From the NCBI GenBank assembly GCA_949752745.1, contig OX457024.1, positions 103,711,690 to 103,775,689 of the forward strand: 64,000 nucleotides of DNA. Reading direction: 5' to 3'. Made by a program: the position numbers and the translations under genes. Under the pieces are notes generated by a model that saw only the letters and a program-made list of their open reading frames with translations, searched no databases and was not told the origin of the DNA. Positions 45,101 to 51,487 of this stretch are shown piece after piece. The DNA is from Protula sp. h YS-2021 (taxonomy: Eukaryota > Annelida > Polychaeta > Sabellida > Serpulidae). Within the stretch, counting starts at the first letter, position 1. Every line of letters begins with the position of its first letter.

Positions 45101-48100
45101 TCACGAATTTGCCACCCCCCTCCCCCCCTCTCCATACTTGCTGAGGATGTAATCAATAAAAAAAAAAGAGATTTACGTGTTTGGTCTGTATTGCAGTTAA
45201 ATGGATTGTTAATGTTTGTGTTTCCTTTCTGTTGTAGTCAGAACCAGAAGCCGTCTGTGCGAATTGAGCGTAGTCACGTGGTCCCCGTGAAGGGCAACAG
45301 CTACATGATCAGCGCCTCGTAAGTACCATGGGTTATAGGAACAGCTACATGATCAGCGCCTCGTAAGTACCGTGGGTTATAGGAACAGCTACATGATCAG
45401 CGCCTCGTAAGTACCGGGGGTTGTAGGAACAGCTACATGATCAGCGCCTCGTAAGTACCGTGGGTTATAGGAACAGCTACATGATAAGCGCCTCGTAAGT
45501 ACCGTGGGTTATAGGAACAGCTACATGATAAGCGCCTCGTAAGTACCGTGGGTTGTAGGAACAGGAAAAGGTAGAAGCGTCATAACACCAGCTGTATTGT
45601 AATAACAGTAGAAAGAAATAAAGGCACAAATGATATTATAGGAACGGCCTGCACCTTCATCGTAGGAACAGCTAAACGTTCGGGATCTCGTAGCACCAGG
45701 TGTCTTGGAGGAACAGTAGGAACAACTGAAAATGCGCATATTTCATCGCAGGAACAGCTAAACGCTCGGGGTCTCGTGACACCACATATCTTGTGGGAAT
45801 AGGTGAAAATATGGGCATCGTAAAATCAAGTGTATTGCAGGAAGAGCTGAAATGTATGACGTATGATGTACTCGTGTACTCGCATGGTACATTCGTGTAC
45901 TCGTATGGTACACTCATGTACTCGTATGGCGCACTCGTGTACTCGTATGGTACACTCATGTACTCGTTTGGCGCACTCGTGTACTTGTATGGTGCACTCG
46001 TTTTTTTTTCATATATAAAACTGGAATTAAAAAAAAAACAATAAGAAACAAAAAGAAATCATGAATGAAAAAATAAACAAATCGTAATGGCACATACGAA
46101 ATGAACCTGTTTGCAGAAACAATTTTTTTTTAATTTTTCCGCCTGTGCATACAAACCCAAGCATGACTCATTACTGTTGTACGTAACTTGATCTCGCAGT
46201 GAGTATTCCATTTCCAAAACATAAATCTATCCAAATATGTTGATTGATTGAATGCACAGGACATTAGGGGAACAAGCGTATGAGACCGAGAATGGCGTAA
46301 AACGAGGGATATTCAGCAAGGCGTTCGATGACGTACTAAGCGAGGATGTCACATGTCTTGCCGTCAAGGAGATGTTCGATCGCATCAAAGAAAGTGAGTC
46401 CCACGGTCAGGGTTGGCTTTTACACCGTCATAAAGGTATTTATGACATGACATGGTGTAAAACCCGTGTTAAAACACGTGTTAAAGGGTTTAAACCGTCA
46501 AAAACTGTCATAAACTGTCAAAAACTAGAAAATCAAAATTTGGTGGCGTTAATTTCCGTAACTTTACTGATCTACATCCAACGTAAAATATGTCAATTTG
46601 TCCACAGGAACTCGTACAAACAAGGAACAACTACAACAACCAATAGTCAAGTCAATTTCTTTTTTCCCACGTAACATTCTGTAGCAAAACACCAGTTTTG
46701 AAGCCCGTTGATTACCCAATCTGTTTCGAACTTTCGAGTGAATTGCACCAAAGTTAGAAAATATGCGTTCGATGGCAGCTCACAACGAAGGTGAGGATAG
46801 CAGCTGAGTTTGGTGTAGTACACACCCCGAGTTGCTGTCTCGCCTGGTGACAGTAACTGACATTGATGGGATATGCTTTGTAGTACATGCTATGACGTGG
46901 ACTTTTGATGGCGTATACTGTGTACTACATGTACTACATGCCCGGAGTAGTATGAGACTAGGGTATTAACATTTGGCAGTATGTAACTCCGGCACTTATT
47001 TACAACGCCATGTTAGATAAGCACCGAATTAAAAGGCGTTTGCTTCTGAGCCAGTCCTGTGTTTGTTTTGTGAGTGTGCTAATACCTGCAACTCAGGGCA
47101 AAATAGTGTACTGGCAATGCGTCCGCTCGGGGCATTGATTGCACAGTGACTTGAGAGTAAGTAAATAGATAAGCGTGCATGCATCCGGCCCAAAACGGAA
47201 AAAAATTACACTTTTTTCATATTTTGGGTTTTACACAGTTTAACACCGACTGACGGTGTTAAACGTATTTATGACATGACAGTGTAAACCGGTGTAAAAC
47301 ACGTGTTTTAACCACCTATGTGTTAAATGTGCCAACCCTGCCCACGGTTTGTCTTGCAGAACGTTGTTTATTCCCCACAGGGGAGAGGGGGGATATATGC
47401 GATCGACTGTCTATCGGCTTGTTAATACAAGCTGTCATCAACAGCTTGTTAATACAATAACTTAAAAACTGTTTCAAGGTTTTAATGAAACTTGTTATGT
47501 AGCTTCTATGGGAACAAACACAGATCGGTATTGTAAATGGGCCAGATTCGTCCAAGGAACCTGCAGCTCTTGCATTGATAACCGTGTTTAACTGATGGAG
47601 GAGGGGGGGGGGGGGGGGGCTGTGGGGAATATGTCGACTATGCACACTGCTCTAGTTAAACCAGGCGACTTCGTCGGACCGGTCCTACCACATCAGTAGA
47701 GGGCGTATCTGTGGTCTGTATGTACGTATGTCTGTAAACGTTCACTTAAAATGCTTCTTCTCCCCCAAGTTTTGATCGCATTCCTTTCGAAATTTGTACG
47801 AGTGTTCCCTGGGTATACCTCTTGATATTTTTTTCGGGATGCATCAAAAATTGGCCGGAGGGGGAGGGGCATTTTTTTATTTTTTTGGGAGCCATTTATC
47901 TAAAGGTTTTTTCCTTTCACAATTTTTATCGGAGTGCCTTCAAATTCTGCATAAATGTACACTAGACAATCCTCTCTTGAAAAAACAAATTACTTTTTTG
48001 GCAATCCACGAAAAACTGGCCAAATGGGGGCTATTTAAAATTTCTTGGTTGCCAATTGTCAACATGCTTCTTCTACCACAATTTTGTTCGGATTGTCTTC

Positions 48101-50833
48101 AAGTTTGCATAAATGTTTACTAGGAAGCCTTTACGGGAAAAGTAACTTTTTTGGCTATCCATAAAAAATGACCAAATGGGGGCTATTTAGAATTTTTTGG
48201 TTACTAATTGTCACAATGCTTCTGCTCCCTCAATTTTGCATTGAAAAAAATGTAGTGGCCAGTTTTCAAAATGCGTCTTCTATAATTCCTTTAAAATTTG
48301 ATACGAATTTTCCCTAGATGTTTTTCTTTCGAAAAAGTAGTGGCTTTTTTTGGCGACTGTCCAAAAATTTGGCCAATTTGCGACATTTTAGAGCTTTTTG
48401 TGGCTGCTCCACTCTGATTGGATCTATTCGAATTTTTAGAATGTTACTCTTTATGTGAGGTTTAAATTTTTTTTTTCTTTTGCGGATCTCCAAAAATTGG
48501 CCCCATACCGCCGGTTGAATGTTTTGGGGATCCAGTTTTTCAAACTAGTTCTTCGGCAACTAATTTTAGTCAGGTTGCTGTCCTTTTTTAGACATAGTCC
48601 AACATTAGGGCTCTTTGAATTTACTTTTCTAATCTGCGAGAGATTAGGGGAAATGCCGGCCTTGAACGATTTACAGCAGCCGTTTTTTTAAAAAAAGACT
48701 ACCACTTTTGGCGACCACACAAGCCTATTGATTCTTGATTCACTTGATCTGGTCACAATGTCCCTTGTTTTTTTTTTCTTGCGCGCCTTTTAACCTGTTT
48801 TGGTCAACACTTATGCCAGAAGAGCTTTTGTTGAATATAATAGAACTTAGAAAATAGGACCGCCCCTTGGACTACGCCGAAATGGTGGTTCTCTTGGTGA
48901 GGTTCTTTCATTATGGTACCTAGTTTTTGGTTCAGTCTAAAAAAATGGCCCTTTTAGCGAGGTGGTCTCATCTGCGAATTGGTCGCATTTGCAAAGTGGT
49001 TCATCTCTCAAAGTCGTCCCGATTGCGAAGTGGTCCGAGGCTCCACCGAAGTTGGAATGTCAAAAGGTATTGATTATGTTTTAGAGTTTCGCGAACACAA
49101 TGACAAGTACGGCGACAAGTACCCGATGCACCCGGAAGCCAAGGAGAACCTGCTGGAGCACCAGCGCTCGCTCAGGGACCCGATCGACCACAGCAGCGTG
49201 GATGTGGAGAAGCGTCAGCAGCTTGCTGAAAGGTTCCGGCGCTACTGCAGTGAGTGGCTTTATGACCTGCTTCCCCCCCGCCCCCCCCCCCGCCCCGCCC
49301 CCCCGCCTTCCCCCGCCTCGTGTCAGAGGGGACAGTTGGGGAGGAGGGACCATGAGGTGGGTGTCCTTGGACAGTTAGTACGTATTCTAGTACATGGCTG
49401 ATATAAATTCTAAACTCAGTTTTAAAACTTTGGGAACTTCACGCTGTTTCAGGAATCCCTTTCTAATTGCATTCTTTTAGTAAAGTAATCGATGGCACTG
49501 CTTAAAGGAAATATTAGTCACGTCGTGCGGCGGTTTTTCACAGGTTTGCCGCCCGACTTGATGAAGATAGAAGCCGAAGGCTATGGCCTCTGTCTGTCTA
49601 CCTCATTCTCACTACGGCATTCTAATTGCTTTGTAATGCAAGTGGCTGTAGAGAGGCTGGGAAAGTTCCAAAACTGTCACATTGAATTGCACAACATACC
49701 TCTGGTAAGAGGGAGAGAAGGCAGGGGTGGGAAGTACAGAGAAGGGCAGCGGAGGGGACGGATTGAACTGAGGTTAGGGGAGGGCATAGAAGGGAAGCCG
49801 AGGGCAGGGCAGGGGAGAGGGGGGCAGGGGAGGGGAGAAAAGGGAAGCGCAGGGGAGGGGAGAGGAGGAGTACCGAAAACGTTATCAAGTAAGATGGCTT
49901 CGGCAAACGTGTCCGCCAACACTACGTCATGCTTCCGTTCGAAAATATTCATTTAATTAAACTCGGTTAAATACTTCAGGTTGACGTAAAAATCATCAAT
50001 AAAAAACACTTAATGCCTTGTGGAAGAAAGTGATAATGTTTAAAAAAAATAATTATATACCTTTTTAATGGAAGCACTTTGTAAATAAAAAACATTGCAA
50101 GCAGTTAAATTTACTATACACTTAGCTGTGATATCAGCTGCAATGTTAGTTGTAATGTTAGCTGTAATGTTAGTTGTAATGCAATGTTATGATGGTTGAT
50201 TTCTTCCTGCAACCAAAGCCATTTTCAAGTGTGTGAAAAGTTTGCGCTTTTGAAAAAAAAGTAATTTGTTTTCTGATTGAAGGAAAACGTTGTATCCTAT
50301 TATAAATAGAAAACGGAAATAGTTTTTTAACATTAATAGATCTGTATATGAGTAGAGAAAAGGAAACATTATGACAGTAAAAGTGGTGGTTTCGACATAA
50401 GGCAAGTGTTGTCGTAGAGACAAAAAGAGGATTGCTGTACCGAGAGCAATATTTTATAAAGTTACAATGAATAAATAAATAAATAAATAATAATTGTGGT
50501 AAGTACCCTCTAATTGGGATAAGAATGAGAGGGAAAAGAAGAAGAAGAGGAAGAAGAAGAGGAAGAAGAAGAGGAAGAAGGTAAGACAACAGCCACAACA
50601 AAAGCAGTAACAACACTAACAACAACACTAACAACAACAACACTAACTACAACAACACTAACAACAACAACACTAACAACAAGCGTGATAACGAGGGTTA
50701 TAACACGATTGCTGAGACACTTGTTTTGTGACAGGAAATCGACGGCCCCGTCATCAAGAAGCGGACGTGCGAAGGCATTGTGGGTACAAGGCAACACTTT
50801 ATTTTCGATGTCAAAGGCGTCCAGAGGCTGCAG
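30027..50833 (+). CDS. MALT1: Paracaspase MALT1 (whole gene, 19 exons, 3' end not found)
   Basis: MALT1 is a cytosolic Arg-specific cysteine protease and scaffold that works with BCL10 and CARD-coil proteins to switch on NF-kB signalling. Exons: 30027-30196, 30634-30809, 31769-31868, 33189-33263, 34778-34902, 35417-35501, 37156-37249, 39016-39118, 40782-40799, 41658-41795, 42038-42186, 42545-42572, 43332-43541, 44535-44715, 45238-45318, 46260-46393, 49085-49249, 49544-49704, 50735-50833. All introns are GT-AG and phases close throughout, giving 764 codons without a stop. Order: death domain about 10-115, Ig1 116-208, Ig2 218-309, Ig3 316-420, caspase-like fold 422-640, start of the C-terminal Ig-like domain 680-764. 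Catalytic His is about 498 and Cys about 547, a spacing of 49 residues as in human (415 and 464). The last part of the C-terminal Ig-like domain and the stop codon are missing. Confidence 0.93.
30634..30809 (+). CDS. MALT1: MALT1 exon 2 (second part of death domain)
   Basis: 176 nt after TTACAG. It encodes D-T-C-S-K-R-L-I-M-A-L-G-I-R-G-M-T-L-Q-Q-L and a final helix, matching the pattern S-x-x-L-L-x-L-x-G-x-x-G-x-T-V-x-x-L of the family. This domain binds BCL10 partners in vertebrates. Donor GTACCC. Confidence 0.85.
30840..30945 (+). repeat. Short degenerate tandem repeat (about 20 bp)
   Basis: Four or five copies of ACTAGTACACTTAGTAACTAG variants in MALT1 intron 2, starting 30 bp after the donor. 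Confidence 0.7.
31769..31868 (+). CDS. MALT1: MALT1 exon 3 (Ig1, first half)
   Basis: Encodes L-K-I-V-K-H-P-V then E-L-L-L-Q-C-E-A-V-G-F-P-Y-P, the first Cys strand of an I-set Ig domain. Acceptor CCTACAG, donor GTAGGA. The donor is the first unit of the following minisatellite. Confidence 0.9.
31869..32685 (+). repeat. 42-bp minisatellite starting at the MALT1 exon-3 splice donor
   Basis: About 19 copies of a unit holding CCCAGGTAGGAACCAATCAG and GTATGAATCAGGTATTTGGT. The array begins at the first intron base, and early units repeat the exon-end CCCAG with a GTAGGA donor; later units mostly read CCCAGGGAGGA and lose the GT. Rare variants recur 210 bp apart (32207 and 32417), showing a five-unit higher-order period. 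The 216-codon open frame here is an artefact of the 14-codon unit. Confidence 0.95.
33189..33263 (+). CDS. MALT1: MALT1 exon 4 (Ig1, middle)
   Basis: 75 nt encoding Y-T-W-F-L-G-D-T-E-V-D ... G-V-L-R-L-Q-G-M, with the conserved core Trp of the Ig fold. Acceptor TTTGCAG, donor GTACTG; keeps phase 2. Confidence 0.88.
33530..34765 (+). repeat. 54-bp minisatellite ending at the MALT1 exon-5 acceptor
   Basis: About 23 copies of a unit containing GGGATGAGGACGAGTCGCCT, GCCGTCTGTGTAATTCGTTC and CGGGGGTCA. Variant patterns repeat every 378 bp (seven units; for example 33632, 34010 and 34388). It ends about 12 bp before the exon-5 acceptor. The 476-codon open frame on the minus strand is due to the 18-codon unit and is not a gene. 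Confidence 0.96.
34778..34902 (+). CDS. MALT1: MALT1 exon 5 (Ig1 end and Pro-rich linker)
   Basis: Encodes Q-A-G-K-Y-V-C-R-V-H-N, the second Ig Cys in its usual Y-x-C setting, then a strand and an acidic Pro-rich linker (N-P-N-P-E-P-D-P-P-V-I). Acceptor CTTCCAG, donor GTAAGT. Confidence 0.92.
34884..34999 (+). repeat. Three-fold 36-bp duplication of the exon-5 3' end with its donor
   Basis: The unit GAGCCGGACCCGCCGGTTAT plus TGGTAAGTAC is present as the real exon end and again at about 34917-34948. A third, partly rearranged copy extends to 35005. Two later copies retain GGTAAG donors (34939 and 34998). Because the unit is 36 bp, use of the second donor would add 12 residues in frame. Confidence 0.85.
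35009..35166 (+). repeat. 36-bp tandem repeat in MALT1 intron 5
   Basis: About four and a half copies of AACACCCGGAGTCGTACCCT plus TCGATTCAAGGTACAG, directly after the donor duplications. The unit length equals theirs, suggesting a shared origin. Confidence 0.92.
35417..35501 (+). CDS. MALT1: MALT1 exon 6 (Ig2 start)
   Basis: Encodes W-H-P-E-L-R-I-V-E-Q-P-K-E-L-S-V, the first strands of Ig2. The AG at 35415-35416 fits the phase; the next AG (35427) would give an immediate stop. Donor GTAAGT. Confidence 0.87.
35775..36880 (+). repeat. 36-bp minisatellite in MALT1 intron 6
   Basis: About 30 copies of TATATGCCTGCGCCACCTGG plus TGCCCATCACAGGGAT, with variants GGCCGCGCC and GATCACTGGG. Open frames on both strands follow from the 12-codon unit and are not genes. 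Confidence 0.95.
37156..37249 (+). CDS. MALT1: MALT1 exon 7 (Ig2 middle)
   Basis: Encodes L-E-C-R-A-S-S-H-P-P-P-R-Y-Q-W-F-K-D-G-Q, with the first Ig Cys and the R-Y-Q-W-F-K core that vertebrate MALT1 Ig domains share. Acceptor TTATAG, donor GTGAGT, phase 0 out. Confidence 0.93.
37250..38370 (+). repeat. 40-bp minisatellite starting at the MALT1 exon-7 splice donor
   Basis: About 28 copies of GTGAGTAGCCTGTGCTGTGG plus TTGAGGGAATGCTGTTGTAT. The first unit is the donor itself, and most units end in TTGTAT before GTGAGT, close to the exon end CTTTAT/GTGAGT. A rarer GCGGCCTGTGCCGTTGTT block recurs 330 bp apart (37641 and 37971). Minus-strand open frame of 428 codons is an artefact. Confidence 0.96.
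38371..39015 (+). other. Rest of MALT1 intron 7
   Basis: AT-rich intron sequence with an AAATAAATAAATA tract at about 38465. Nothing else recognised. Confidence 0.4.
39016..39118 (+). CDS. MALT1: MALT1 exon 8 (Ig2 end)
   Basis: Encodes L-T-D-S-G-Q-Y-K-C-V-V-S-N-G-V, the second Ig Cys in the D-S-G-x-Y-x-C motif, and the last strand (E-Q-V-K-V-V-I-H). Acceptor ATTTTAG, donor GTAACT. Confidence 0.94.
39292..39346 (+). repeat. Short perfect hairpin in MALT1 intron 8
   Basis: TTATTATTTTGGCTTGT pairs with ACAAGCCAAAATAATAA across a 19-base loop. Confidence 0.75.
39532..40557. mobile_element. 1.0-kb element with GGGT/ATT-TCTGG-type inverted ends in MALT1 intron 8
   Basis: The ends, GGGTTTCTGGACGTTTCGG and the reverse complement GGGATTTGGTCGATTCGG, are imperfect inverted repeats flanked by GTTCAAT on both sides (39525-39531 and 40558-40564). 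Next to them, several TTCGGCCCAA/TTGGGCCGAA motifs repeat in inverted orientation. No transposase is present. Superfamily is uncertain; a 7-8 bp duplication fits hAT or similar. Confidence 0.75.
40782..40799 (+). CDS. MALT1: MALT1 microexon 9 (18 nt)
   Basis: ATTCAAATGTTCAAGAAT sits between TTTTCAG and GTAAGT, both strong sites, and keeps the frame (phase 1 in and out), adding D-S-N-V-Q-E in the Ig2-Ig3 linker. Skipping also keeps the frame, so it could be a cassette. Support is by splice sites only. Confidence 0.6.
40860..40985 (+). repeat. Imperfect ACATAAACGTGTGTG repeat
   Basis: Alternating AAACATGTGT and ATAAACGTGT blocks in MALT1 intron 9; a simple repeat. Confidence 0.7.
41040..41390 (+). 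repeat. GC-rich minisatellite in MALT1 intron 9
   Basis: Many copies of GAGAGCGGGTACGCGAGGTA with CGC, mostly 20-24 bp, followed by a purine-rich GAGAGACAGACAGA stretch to about 41600. Open frames on both strands are by-products of the repeat. Confidence 0.9.
41658..41795 (+). CDS. MALT1: MALT1 exon 10 (Ig3, first half)
   Basis: Encodes L-D-I-V-E-Q-P-R-N-Q-T-L-E-E-G-A-V-A-T-L-R-C-V-A and V-Y-R-W-F-H-N, a complete first half of another I-set Ig domain. Exon is GC-rich compared with its surroundings. Acceptor CCTCTAG, donor GTGGCC. Confidence 0.93.
42038..42186 (+). CDS. MALT1: MALT1 exon 11 (Ig3, second half)
   Basis: Encodes G-D-L-I-I-E-N-I then R-D-A-G-D-Y-M-C-L-V-E, the D-A-G-x-Y-x-C Ig signature, then a strand and K-P-A-K-I-E. 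Acceptor TTTTCAG, donor GTGCGT. Confidence 0.93.
42545..42572 (+). CDS. MALT1: MALT1 exon 12 (28-nt linker exon)
   Basis: Encodes V-K-L-S-P-T-H-F-K, which finishes the last Ig3 strand and leads to the protease domain. Acceptor CCTCCAG, donor GTGAGT; phase 0 in, 1 out. Small, but both sites are strong and the phases fit. Confidence 0.75.
42573..43331 (+). other. MALT1 intron 12 with simple-sequence runs
   Basis: Holds a run of about 16 G near 42684, an ACAAAAACAAAAA/CAAACAAA tract at 42980-43050, and GGCCTCTAGGGCCTC/GGCCTCTAGGGGCC phrases at 43150-43270. No exon is apparent. Confidence 0.5.
43332..43541 (+). CDS. MALT1: MALT1 exon 13 (caspase-like domain, first part)
   Basis: Encodes K-Y-A-L-L-V-G-N-A-A-Y-R then L-P-A-V-E-N-D-L-D-R-I-K-A-L-L and F-K-V-L-S-F-L-D-L-T, matching the first strand and helices of the MALT1 paracaspase fold (A-L-L-I-G-N-x-x-Y-R; L-D-F-K-V-V-S-L-L-D-L-T in human). 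Acceptor CATGCAG after a T-run, donor GTGAGT. Confidence 0.97.
43542..44534 (+). other. MALT1 intron 13
   Basis: Includes a C-run at 43981 and a block from 44195 (AGCCCCTAATTGGGGTTTCA) to about 44420 that looks like a dispersed repeat. It contains a perfect GGTCACAGTGACC palindrome at 44378. No exon seen. Confidence 0.45.
44378..44390. promoter_or_regulatory. GGTCA-n3-TGACC palindrome (nuclear-receptor-type site)
   Basis: GGTCACAGTGACC equals the inverted-repeat, three-base-spacer consensus bound by steroid-receptor-type nuclear receptors. It lies in an intron and inside a probable repeat, so function is only a possibility. Confidence 0.3.
44535..44715 (+). CDS. MALT1: MALT1 exon 14 (catalytic His and Cys)
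   Basis: Encodes L-Y-F-A-G-H-G-F (catalytic His, about residue 498) and, 49 residues later, K-D-V-C-H-R-P (catalytic Cys, about 547). Human MALT1 has Y-Y-A-G-H-G-Y and L-D-M-C-R-K. Both key residues are present, so the protease should be active. Acceptor GACTAG, donor GTAAGT. Confidence 0.97.
44697..45070 (+). repeat. 31-bp array made from the exon-14 end and its splice donor
   Basis: The last coding bases and donor (GTGTGCCATAGACCTTT then GTAAGTAC) are repeated about six times at 31-bp spacing (to about 44885), then decay into forms such as CGGAGAACACTAAGTACAG to about 45070. Each of the first units keeps a GTAAGT donor. Confidence 0.92.
45238..45318 (+). CDS. MALT1: MALT1 exon 15 (caspase-like domain)
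   Basis: 81 nt. Encodes Q-N-Q-K-P-S-V-R-I-E-R-S-H-V-V and G-N-S-Y-M-I-S-A-S, in the position of the human A-N-I-V-F-G-Y-A-T-C segment after the catalytic Cys. Acceptor GTTGTAG, donor GTAAGT. Confidence 0.88.
45294..45560 (+). repeat. 44-bp array made from the exon-15 end and its splice donor
   Basis: Six copies of GAACAGCTACATGATCAGCG plus CCTCGTAAGTACCGTGGGTT and ATAG. Each copy carries ATAG before and GTAAGT after the coding-like 24 bases, so each looks like a tiny exon with its own acceptor-like and donor-like edges. Confidence 0.94.
45561..45870 (+). repeat. Degraded continuation of the GGAACAGCTAAACG repeat
   Basis: Looser repeats of ATCGTAGGAACAGCTAAACG and TCGGGATCTCGTAGCACCA extend the previous array, spaced about 80-100 bp. 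Confidence 0.55.
45872..46005 (+). repeat. 21-22-bp minisatellite in MALT1 intron 15
   Basis: About six copies of ACTCGTGTACTCGTATGGTA with C; alternate copies read GGCGC. Confidence 0.85.
46260..46393 (+). CDS. MALT1: MALT1 exon 16 (caspase-like domain, last part)
   Basis: Encodes L-G-E-Q-A-Y-E-T-E-N-G-V-K-R-G-I-F-S-K-A-F and a helix ending M-F-D-R-I-K-E, matching human G-A-E-A-F-E ... N-G-I-F-M-K-F-L. Acceptor GCACAG, donor GTGAGT. Confidence 0.93.
46408..47340. mobile_element. 933-bp hAT-type non-autonomous element with 8-bp TSD
   Basis: Ends CAGGGTTGGC and GCCAACCCTG are perfect inverted repeats, flanked by identical CCCACGGT on both sides (46400-46407 and 47341-47348). Subterminal GGTGTAAAAC/CACGTGTTTTA motifs repeat near both ends. 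No transposase. It sits only six bases after the GTGAGT donor hexamer of MALT1 exon 16. Confidence 0.93.
47370..47655 (-). mobile_element. Dispersed repeat (family C), copy 2
   Basis: Inverted match to 14773-15064, including the GAAGCTACATA/TATGTAGCTTC and GGGAACAAACACAGATCGGT segments. A run of 18 G sits near its outer end (about 47603). Confidence 0.65.
47658..48500 (+). mobile_element. Family-B dispersed repeat with iterated 140-150-bp modules
   Basis: Starts AACCAGGCGACTTCGTCGGA, a variant of the family-A end. It then repeats a module: TGCTTCT-CC, CAATTTTGATCGGATT, ACGAGTGTTCCCTGG, CTTTTTTGGCAATCCACGAA, AACTGGCCAAATGGGGGC. Three or four modules are visible, each more diverged. No coding content. 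Confidence 0.6.
48501..49084 (+). other. Rest of MALT1 intron 16
   Basis: T-rich sequence, possibly further decayed family-B modules. At 49059-49066 an AAAAG could serve as an in-frame alternative acceptor 18 bases before the chosen one. Confidence 0.35.
49085..49249 (+). CDS. MALT1: MALT1 exon 17 (linker to the C-terminal Ig-like domain)
   Basis: 165 nt, GC-rich. Encodes H-P-E-A-K-E-N-L-L-E-H-Q-R-S-L-R-D-P-I and a Lys/Arg/Gln-rich helix; human MALT1 has S-E-K-R-A-L-T-D-P-I at this point. Acceptor GTTTTAG. A weaker AG 18 bases upstream would add six residues in frame. Donor GTGAGT is followed at once by a C-rich tract. Confidence 0.9.
49544..49704 (+). CDS. MALT1: MALT1 exon 18 (C-terminal Ig-like domain)
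   Basis: Encodes L-P-P-D-L-M-K-I-E-A-E-G-Y-G-L-C-L-S-T and a strand-rich continuation to E-L-H-N-I-P-L, parallel to human L-P-E-S-M-C-L-K-F and F-P-L. In vertebrates this domain is ubiquitinated and contacts the protease domain. Acceptor TTCACAG, donor GTAAGA. Confidence 0.9.
49705..49880 (+). repeat. Purine-rich G-tract region after the exon-18 donor
   Basis: Runs of GGGGAGAGGGGGGCAGGGGA type cover about 150 bp, several with four or more G in close spacing. They could form G-quadruplexes in the transcript or the non-template strand. Confidence 0.8.
50520..50690 (+). repeat. GAA and AAC trinucleotide tracts
   Basis: GAAGAAGAGGAAGAAGAAGA at 50537-50580 followed by AACAACAACACTAACAACAA to 50685, in MALT1 intron 18. 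Confidence 0.9.
50735..50833 (+). CDS. MALT1: MALT1 exon 19 (C-terminal Ig-like domain; last exon found)
   Basis: Encodes E-I-D-G-P-V-I-K-K-R-T-C-E-G-I-V and F-D-V-K-G-V-Q-R-L-Q, matching the human region ending S-L-Q-K-L. Phase 0 in and out; acceptor TGACAG, donor GTACTA. The remaining strands and the stop must be in a later exon. Confidence 0.85.
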
Positions 50834-51485
50834 GTACTAGTTTCATTGTGGAATGTGGGCCTTACTTTTACTCAGCATTGCTCCTATCACTTACTTACCA
50901 GAGTTTTTTTTCATATTTATTTTTTTGGTTTTTTTTTTGTTGTTGTTGTTGCTGTTTTTTTTTTGTTAGCGTCATAAAATAAACACCTTTGAGCAGCCTT
51001 TCCAGGGACTACTCCAGTTACGACATAATTATATCTTTCCCGGATCGGCGAATTCACGTTGAAGAGAAATAGGGTGGAAGTAATGCCCACTATTTTGTAG
51101 GGTTAATTTCATTTGCTTGTCACTCTGCCCACCGAGCACATGAAGGCTTTTTAGCTCGCATTTTTATGAGCTTCCTCCTTATTCGTTTAGATATGATTAA
51201 AGAAATCTGATCATCCTGCTAATGCGGCAATATTTTTTCCTCAACTCTTTAAATTCTGCTACAGTATTACGAGACGAGGGACAATAATTATGTTGGGCAT
51301 GTTCTCGTTGAATGTTGCACAGGCTGTTTTGAGATCGTACACAAATGTTTCGCTCGTAATCAGCTGCCAGGGTATTACTTCTTTTTTAACTTGAAACAAC
51401 ACACTGGCACGGTGTGGAATTTCTTCCTTTTTTTGGCAATTTTTAAAAAACCCTCCTCCCCTTGAACTTATAGCTGGACAGCTTT
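50834..51485 (+). other. Sequence after the last identified MALT1 exon
   Basis: T-rich. A TTGTTAG at about 50969 is followed by 30 open codons in the correct phase and a stop, but their sequence does not resemble the family's C-terminus, so I do not call them an exon. Confidence 0.35.
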
Positions 51486-51487
51486 TT

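Noticed and set aside
49081..49353. A 90-codon antisense open frame over MALT1 exon 17
   Set aside because: Shadow of a GC-rich exon and the following C-rich tract.
50970..51060. A terminal MALT1 exon of 30 codons
   Set aside because: Phase and acceptor fit, but the residues do not resemble the expected C-terminal strands; kept only as a note.
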